From: Spiroplasma corruscae
GTDB lineage: Bacteria > Bacillota_I > Bacilli_A > Mycoplasmatales > Mycoplasmataceae
DNA: 64,000 nucleotides
Assembly: GCF_002237575.1 (NCBI RefSeq)
Contig: NZ_CP022535.1
Coordinates: forward strand, 248,001 to 312,000
Direction: 5' to 3'
Part shown: positions 56,661-64,000 of the stretch, in pieces
Numbering within the stretch: position 1 is the first letter of the stretch
Layout of the letters: every line of letters starts with the position of its first letter
Made by a program: the position numbers and the translations under genes
Notes under the pieces: model-generated
What the model saw: the letters and a program-made list of their open reading frames with translations, nothing else
Told to the model about the DNA's origin: nothing
Database searches by the model: none

Positions 56661-59600
56661 ATGAATTTACAAACATTTTTAAATAAAATAAATATTTCTT
56701 TCGAAGATAAATATATTGATAATTTAAAAGAATGTAAAGTAGATAAAAAAATTGTAATAAACACAGTTGAAAATTCTATTAAAGTTACATTTAATTTAAA
56801 TAATTTTTTTGATACAAAATTTCTTGAAGTATTTGAAAAAAAAATAAGCTCATGCAAAAGTTTTGACATTAAGTTTTCTTTTAATGTTACAAATAAAAAT
56901 TATAATAAAGAAACTATATGAGATTATATTCTTTATATTAAGGATCATAAATCTGATTTTAAGTCTGGAGCAATAAGTTCTTTAGATTTTAATTCAATTA
57001 ATTATGATGAAAATACTAAGAAAGTAGTTTTTTTAGTATCAAGCTCAGTTGAAAAAGAAATGATATCAAATCATATTGATTACTATAGTTCAAAACTAAA
57101 TAAATATGGTTTTGAGAGTCTATCATTTAAAATTATCGTAAAAGAAAATCATGATAATATAATTAGCATGATTAATGATGAATATGATAAAGTAAAAGCT
57201 ACAAATGTCACTAAACCTATCGAAACTAGTCAACAAAAAATTGTTAAACCTAGATACAAAAGTAATAACGCTTTGTTAGATAATCCCGATTACAAAACAT
57301 TATTAGATTTAGAAGAAAATGCTCAGAACGTGACTATACATGGACAAGTAATTGCAAAAGAAACTCGCAAATCAAAATCAAATAGAAACTTTTACAATAT
57401 ATCTATTACTGATAAAACTTCTTCAATTGTCTGTATTTATTTTCCTAAAAATGATGACCCAACATTTTTTGATGATTTAAATGACAATAACAATAAGTAT
57501 TTAGAACAATATAAGGATGAGTTAATTGGTGTAAATGATTGAGTTGCTTTGAATGGAAATTACACTTATTCTACGTTTGATAAGAATTTTGTATTCTACA
57601 TAAACAAGTTTAAAAAGTTACCTCCAAAAGATACATTAAGAAAAGATAATGCAAAAATAAAAAGAGTAGAACTTCATACACATACTAAAATGTCTGTTAT
57701 GGATGGTGTTAGTAGTGTAAAAGATTATATTAATACTGTAAAAAGTTGGGGATGAAATTCAATCGCGATTACCGATCATTTAAACGTACAATCTTTTCCC
57801 GAAGCCTATGCTGCATTAAATACGATTAATAAAAAAGATACTTCAAATCCAATTAAACTAATTTATGGTAGTGAACTATGTTTATTAAATGAAGATTTTT
57901 GAATTGTTAAAAACCCTAAAAAGCAAAATTTAAGAACAGCTAAGTTTGTTGTATTTGACTTAGAAACAACTGGTTTATCACCAGAATTTGATGAAATAAT
58001 TGAATTTGGTGCAAATGTTTATGACTATGCAAAAGGAACTTCGACTAGGCATGATATATTGATTAAACCAAAAAATAGCATTAGTAAATTCACAACAGAA
58101 TTAACAAATATTACTAATGAAATGCTTTCAAATAAAAATAGCATTGAGATTGAATTTAAAAATATATTATCAATTATTAAAGATGGAATTTTAATTGCTC
58201 ATAACGCAAATTTTGACTTTAACTTTTTACAATCTTGATCATATAAATTAGGGTTTGGGGTTTTAGAAAATACTGTTATAGATACTTTAACGCTTGCTAG
58301 AGTATTAAAACCAGATTTAAAAAACCATAGACTTGGTACAGTTGCTAAGGCTTTTGGAATACTATATGATGAGAAAAATGCTCATAGGGCTGATTATGAT
58401 GCTGAAGTTTTAACAAATATTTATGAACATATCTGAAATTATGCTAAGAAAATTGAAAGCATTGATTTTGATGTTGATTGAAATAAATTTGAACCTAAGG
58501 ATATTTATACAAATGAACATTACAAGAGAATAAAAGGATTGCACGTAAATGTATTAGCCAAAAATCAAGACGGGTTAAAAGATTTGTATAAAATTATTTC
58601 ATATTCACATGTAAAAAATTACTTAGGTAGTCCTAAGATTTTTAAATCTGTATTACAAGAGTTCAGAAAAAAAGATAATATTTTATTAGGTTCTGGTTGT
58701 CAAAACGGTGAAATTTTTGAACTAATAAGAACAGGAACTGATGTTGACTTAAAAAAAGCTATTAGTTTTTATGATTATATTGAAATCCAACCACTTAGTG
58801 TTTATAAAAAACTCTTAGCTATAAATGAATTATCAATAGATAAATTAAAAAAATGCTTACTGAAAATTATAAAATACGCAAAAGAGCAAAACGTAATGGT
58901 AGTAGCTACTAGTGATGCACATTATATAAATCCTGATGATAAAGTTATTAGAGATATTTACATTAATACAAAAGGATTAGGTGGGGTTTATCATCCGTTA
59001 TATGATTTTAGACAAAGGGTAAATGATAATCCAGATCAATTTTTAAGAACCACTGATGAAATGCTAGAAGAATTTAATTGACTCGATAAAGATTTAGCGT
59101 TTGAAATAGTTGTGACAAATTCAAATATTATAGCAGATAAAATTAGTGCTGATATTAAACCATTAAAGTCTGGATTATACACTCCAAATATAGATAATGT
59201 AGATAAATTGTTAACTGAAGAATGCTACAAAAATGCTAAGTCTATATATGGAGATAATTTACCAGAAATTGTAGAAAAAAGATTAGAAAAAGAACTAGCA
59301 TCAATCATAAAACATGGTTTTGCGGTTGTTTATTGAATAAGTCACCTTTTAGTAAAGAAATCAAATAACGATGGATATTTAGTTGGAAGTAGAGGTTCTG
59401 TTGGTAGTTCGTTAGTAGCTACAATGGCGAATATTACTGAAGTTAATCCATTAAAATCGCATTACATTTGCAAAGAATGTAAATTTTCAAATTTTGAAGT
59501 TGATTCAAAATATAAATGTGGTTTTGATTTACCAAAAGCAGTTTGTCCAAACTGTAAAAATGAATTAATTGGTGATGGTCATGACATTCCGTTTGAAACC

Positions 59601-61085
59601 TTTCTTGGATTTGATGGTGATAAGATTCCAGATATTGACCTAAATTTTTCTGGAGAGTATCAAGGAGTAGCTCATAACTTTATTAAAGAACTATTTGGAG
59701 AAAATAATGTATTTAGAGCTGGTACCATTTCAACCGTTGCTGAAAAAACAGCTTATGGTTATGTATTGGGACATTTTGAAAAAAATAATATACCTCAAGA
59801 ATCAATGAGAAGGGCGGAAATTTTTAGACTTGCACAATTGTCAACAGGTGTAAAAAGAACAACAGGACAACACCCTGGTGGAATTATAATATTACCTAAA
59901 GAGTATGAGATTGAAGATTTCACTCCTGTTAATTATCCTGCGGATGATGATGATAGTGATTGATTAACAACACATTTTGATTTTCATTCAATTCATGACA
60001 ATCTTTTAAAAATGGATGTTCTTGGACATGTTGACCCAACAGCTTTAAAAATGTTAAAAGACTTAACCGGCATTGATCCAATTAATATTCCAATTAATGA
60101 CAAAAAAATCTACAATTTATTTTCAAATTTAACTTCGTTAAATTTATCTCCTAATGATATTAATGGAGAAACAACTGGTGCTTTGGGTCTTCCGGAGTTC
60201 GGTACGCAATTTGTTAGATCTATGTTAAGAGAAACTCAACCAAAAACATTTGCTGACTTAGTTCAAATTTCAGGATTAAGTCATGGAACCGATGTTTATA
60301 TTGGAAATGCACAACATCTTATAAAAAATAATATTGCAAATATTTCTACTGTAATTGGTTGTAGAGATGAAATCATGGTTTACTTAATGTCAAAAGGCTT
60401 AAGTGATTCAATTTCATTTAAAATTATGGAGGATGTAAGAAAAGGTAAGGGACTTACAAAAGAGTATATTGAATTAATGAAAAATAATAATGTACCAGAA
60501 TGATATATTGATAGTTGTCAAAAGATAAAATACATGTTTCCAAAGGCTCATGCTACAGCATATGTTTTAATGGCGTATCGTGTTGCATGATATAAGGTAT
60601 ACTATCCTGAGGAATATTACGCAACTTGATTTTCAACAAGAACAGATTTTTTTGATTTAGAAACTTCTTTAAATGGTAAGGATGCTATTCTTAAAAAGAT
60701 AAATGAAATTAAACATAAAATTAACAACAAAGAACCAGTATCTTATAAAGAAAATAGTCTATTACAAGTGTATGAAGTTATACTAGAAATGTTTGCTAGA
60801 AATATTGAGTTTAAAAATATAGATTTTAATGTTTCTGATGCCACAGCATTTAAAGTGGTGATAGAAGAGGGTAGAAAATTTATATATCCTTCATTTAATG
60901 TTATTGATTCGTTAGGTGAAACAGTAGCAAACTCAATTGTTAATGCTAGAAATGAAAGACAAATTATTACGTTAGATGATTTAAAAAGAAGAACTCAAGT
61001 TACACAAACACAAGTTGAAATTTTTAAGAAGTTAAATATATTAAGTTCTCTGAGAAATGATGACCAACTGTCATTTGATTTCTAA
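56661..61085 (+). CDS. polC: DNA polymerase III PolC
   Basis: 1474 residues, usual for Gram-positive PolC. Replicative DNA polymerase with its own proofreading. In order: N-terminal domain, OB fold ([19 protein letters not shown] near 220), PHP domain begins [15 protein letters not shown] near 335, 3'-5' exonuclease [19 protein letters not shown] near 430 inserted in PHP, zinc site CKEC...CPNC near 940, and the polymerase palm including [11 protein letters not shown] near 990 and [11 protein letters not shown]. Many TGA Trp codons. Bacillus has proS between rasP and polC; here it is absent. Confidence 0.97.
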
Positions 61086-61108
61086 AATAAGGCTAAAGGA
61101 AAAATACA

Positions 61109-61591
61109 ATGAATTTAAAAAATATAATTGAAGAAAAAAAACAAGAAGTTATCAATATTTTGCATAAATGTAATTTATCTTTATATGAAATTAATTTTAC
61201 AAAAGAGTTTGACTCTAACGTAATACAATTTTTAGTAGAAAATATTGATATTAGTATTTTAAATATAGATTTCGATAATTTAATAAAGGCAAATGAGAGT
61301 ATTTCTGAATGACTTGATGAAATAGATAACACTAATGAAAAATATTTATTAGAAGTTTCAAGCGCTGGTGCTGAAAGACAAATTAAGAATGAAGAAGTAT
61401 TAAAAAATTGTATTAACAGATATGTATACATAATTCTAAAAGAAGAAGTAGAAGGTTTTAAAGAATTTAATGCAGTATTATCAGAAATAAATAATTATTA
61501 TGTATTCACAATTAATCTAAAAGGTAGAATGAAAAAAATAAAATTAAAATGAGAGCAAATAAAATTAATTAGATTTGCAATAAAATTTTAA
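61109..61591 (+). CDS. rimP: Ribosome maturation factor RimP
   Basis: 160 residues. Helps late 30S subunit assembly. The conserved LLEVSSAGAERQI (family LEVSSPGLDRPL) and the C-terminal KGRMKKIKLKWEQIKLIRFA (SH3-like domain) identify it. TGA Trp at 61310 and 61549. Ribosome site AAAGGA precedes the ATG. In Bacillus rimP is followed by nusA; here a transporter gene follows, 33 bases later. Confidence 0.85.
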
Positions 61592-61608
61592 TTTTTTTTA
61601 TCGATTTA

Positions 61609-61614
61609 TATAAT
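61609..61614 (+). promoter_or_regulatory. Candidate -10 of C39 transporter gene
   Basis: TATAAT at 61609-61614, 10 bases before the ATG, after a T-rich stretch. Context (TCGATTTATATAATGGGTG) resembles that before the unknown gene at 18388. Confidence 0.4.
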
Positions 61615-61623
61615 GGGTGAATT

Positions 61624-63651
61624 ATGAGTTTCAGGTTTCAAACACAAACAAATGAAAATGATTGTGGAGTAGCTGTATCAAGTATGTTAATTAATTTCTA
61701 TTGTAAGAAAAATTATACTTTAGAAGAAGTCCGTTATGTAAATAATATTAGTAATGAAATGTTAAGTATGTATGACATAGAAAATATTTTACTTAATTAT
61801 GGTATAGAATTTACTTCTTATAGTTGTAGTTTTGAGGAACTATTAACTTTAGATTTTAATAAACCAATACTATTGAATATACTAAACGCTAAAAAAGAAG
61901 AGCACTTTATATTATGTCTAAAAAAAAGTAAAGATAAGTTTCTAGTTGCTGATCCAGTTAATAAAGATATTAAATGAGAAAGTATAGAACATATAAAGAA
62001 ACATTATCAAGGCTACATTGGTATTTCTAAGTTAGTAAAAAAAATAATTTTTAAAAATAAAAAATTAGTTAATTGATTTACTTATTTAAGTAATTATAAA
62101 GTCTTTATATATTTCACTTTATTTTTATCATTAATTATAAATTTTTTCATTATTCTAAATAGTAACTTTTTAAAAAAATTTATTAGTGAAATAAATATTA
62201 ATGATATTGAATACAAAAATAAATTTTTTTTAGTTTTTATTTTTTTTAGTACAGTTGAAATAATTGTAACCTTTATATTAAAAGTATTTATAAATAAATT
62301 AAAAAATAGATTAAGAAGAAATATATTTCAAGATTATCGCGATAAGTTGATGTCATTATCTATTGAGAAATTTCATTCCAATAAAAAAGAAGTTTGATTA
62401 AAGAAAATAAGTTACATTAACGATATAGTTGATTTTGTAGTAGACTTTACTATTACTTTACCAATTGAGTTTTTATTATTTTTACTTACTTTAATAATAT
62501 TAATCAATATTTCTCCTGTTATATTAATTTTGATGCTAATTGATAACTTCTTTATAATTATTGTATCTATATTTTTTACAACATTATTAAAAGATAAATA
62601 TATTAGGTTTGAACAAAGATCTATTAAGTTTTCGAAAAAAGTAAGAGAGTTTGTTGATTCGTTTGAAGAAATAAAGTATAAAGGGATAAAAAAGAAGTTC
62701 CAGAAAGATTTGAATTTAGATTCGATAGATTTGTATAATAGTTCAGACGAGTTAATTGAACTTAAGACTAAGATTTCTGTTATAAATAATTTTATTAATA
62801 CTTTTTTTTACTATTTAATATTTTATACATCTTATTTATTAATTTTAAAGAATAACTTTTCGGTCACAGAGTTGTTATTCTATACATCAATAAGTATTCA
62901 CATAAACTCTTTCTTTAATAATTTAAATGCATTTGCTTGTAACATGCAAAATTATAGAATTGCTAGCTCCAATTTGTTCTTTCTTTTTGAAGATGTATTT
63001 AAATCTAAATCTTCTACCTTTATTGAAAAAGTTGATAAGATTGAGTTCATTAATATTTACAAGTATATTAGCAGCAAGAAATGTATCAATAACTTTAATT
63101 ACAGTTTTAAAGGAAACACATTTGTATATGGTAGAAGTGGGTCCGGTAAAACAAGTATATTAAAATTAATTTCAGGACATTTAGAGAGCTATGAAGGAAA
63201 AATATTGATTAATGACAAAGACTTTCAAGAAATTAATATAAATGATTATCAAAATAAAATAATGTACTTAGGTCAATATGATTATATATTTGATGGAACT
63301 GTATGAGCTAATATCCAACAGTTTAAAAACAAAATAGATATGAACATCTTTAAAACTTTTAACTTTTTTGAAATATTAAAGAATAATTGTATTGATATAA
63401 ATAAAGAAATTTATGATAACGGAAATAATCTTAGTAAAGGTCAGAGACAAATTATAAATTTTATAAGTTTATTTTTTACTAATAAAGATGTTTATTTAAT
63501 TGACGAACCATTAAGCAATGTCGAAAAGGATACTGCTTATTATTTGTTTAAAACATTTTATGAATACAAAAAGAAAAGTTTAATTATAATGTGTGATCAT
63601 GATTTAACTTATAAGAACTTTTTTCCTAATAGAGTGGAGGTATCATCATAA
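61624..63651 (+). CDS. Peptidase-C39 domain ABC exporter
   Basis: 675 residues. Exports a peptide while cutting its double-glycine leader. The N-terminal C39 domain (1-130) has Gln and Cys in QTNENDCGVA, and His plus Asp in KEEHFILCLKK and FLVADP. A membrane domain with six spans covers about 150-450. The ATPase has Walker A YGRSGSGKT, signature NLSKGQRQIIN, Walker B VYLIDEP and switch His in MCDHD. It resembles bacteriocin exporters and the Mbov_0121-type peptidase transporters of Mollicutes. TGA Trp at 61975 and elsewhere. No substrate peptide gene was seen in the window. Confidence 0.9.
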
Positions 63652-64000
63652 AAAAGTCGTGAAGAGTATTGTTAATTACAAATATTTTATCTCTATTAAT
63701 TTTGATTGGTATAATGTTAATAACTATTCCGAATATTGTTGTTGGAAATATTTATATAGATAAGTTCATTAATAAATTTGATGAAATTGATAATGAATAT
63801 TACATAATTACTCAATCAAAAATTAATATATCTGATATAAATAAGTTATTTATTGATAATAGTTCTTTCAGAATAGAAGTTGATATGAGTAAAGTTATAC
63901 TTGATAATGGATTAATTAAAGTAGAGGACGAAGAAATAAAATCAAGCATTAAAAATAATGACACTGTATACATTTATCTAAGTAATAAATCTCTACTTAC
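63648..64000 (+). CDS. Membrane protein after C39 exporter (partial, AUA start)
   Basis: Open to the window edge; at least 117 residues. One N-terminal span (SWRVLLITNILSLLILIGIML) with the rest predicted outside. No ATG, GTG or TTG is suitably placed; GTGGAGG (63634-63640) is 7 bases before ATA at 63648, overlapping the exporter's stop. TTG at 63669 would remove the basic residues before the span and lacks a good site. TGA at 63660 encodes Trp. By position it may be an accessory subunit of the exporter, but no family was recognised. Confidence 0.55.

Overview
The window comes from a wall-less bacterium of the class Mollicutes, most probably a Spiroplasma. Coding DNA is very AT-rich. TGA is read as tryptophan throughout (genetic code 4): nearly every gene has in-frame TGA codons at conserved Trp positions. 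The division, rRNA and tRNA genes are of Firmicutes type. A dxr gene (MEP isoprenoid pathway) beside uppS and cdsA fits Spiroplasma better than Mycoplasma. All genes are on the + strand except one lipoprotein gene. No CRISPR array, insertion sequence, prophage or replication origin was seen.

Layout. (1) 1-3.7 kb: a full ABC exporter, a frameshifted ABC ATPase and its FtsX-type permease. (2) 3.7-8.8 kb: dUTPase, an unknown protein, a SpoU methyltransferase, gapN, and a membrane protein with a long disordered tail. (3) 8.9-14.0 kb: an rRNA operon (16S-23S-5S, no spacer tRNA) with recognisable processing stems. (4) 14.2-23.0 kb: pheST, a YceD-type gene with rpmF, then a reduced division cluster (mraZ, rsmH, a divergent ftsA, ftsZ) behind a promoter with three phased GTGG boxes that look like MraZ sites. 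(5) 23.5-32.2 kb: an oligopeptide ABC operon (oppB, C, D, F, A) whose two ATPases carry very large insertions. (6) 32.2-36.9 kb: an alpha/beta hydrolase, a degenerate ABC ATPase, two tandem paralogous permeases and a DivIVA-like coiled coil. (7) 36.9-42.9 kb: T-box-ileS-lspA-rluD, then a rhomboid-like protein lacking the usual active site. (8) 42.9-48.9 kb: dCMP deaminase, a CvpA-like protein, acpS, thyA, folA, plsC and a pyrimidine-nucleoside phosphorylase. (9) 48.9-49.7 kb: a possible new structured small RNA, then five tRNA genes (Thr, Tyr, Gln, Lys, Leu). (10) 50.1-51.0 kb: a minus-strand thioredoxin-like lipoprotein. (11) 51.2-61.6 kb: rpmG, an M24 peptidase, then uppS-cdsA-dxr-rseP-polC-rimP. 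(12) 61.6-64 kb: a peptidase-C39 ABC exporter and the start of an accessory membrane protein, located where nusA follows rimP in Bacillus.

How the genes fit together. dCMP deaminase, dUTPase, ThyA, dihydrofolate reductase and the nucleoside phosphorylase make up a thymidylate synthesis and salvage set. UppS, CdsA, Dxr, PlsC and AcpS serve lipid and isoprenoid synthesis. LspA processes lipoproteins such as the OppA-like and thioredoxin-like proteins seen here. Regions 4, 6 and 7 together look like a scattered remnant of the Firmicutes dcw-divIVA-ileS-lspA-rluD chromosomal segment, interrupted by transporter genes.

The best candidates for something undescribed are the small RNA at about 48977-49105, the insertions in OppD and OppF, the degenerate ABC system at 33.2-36.5 kb, the divergent FtsA, and two genes that appear to start at AUU or AUA codons behind good ribosome binding sites.
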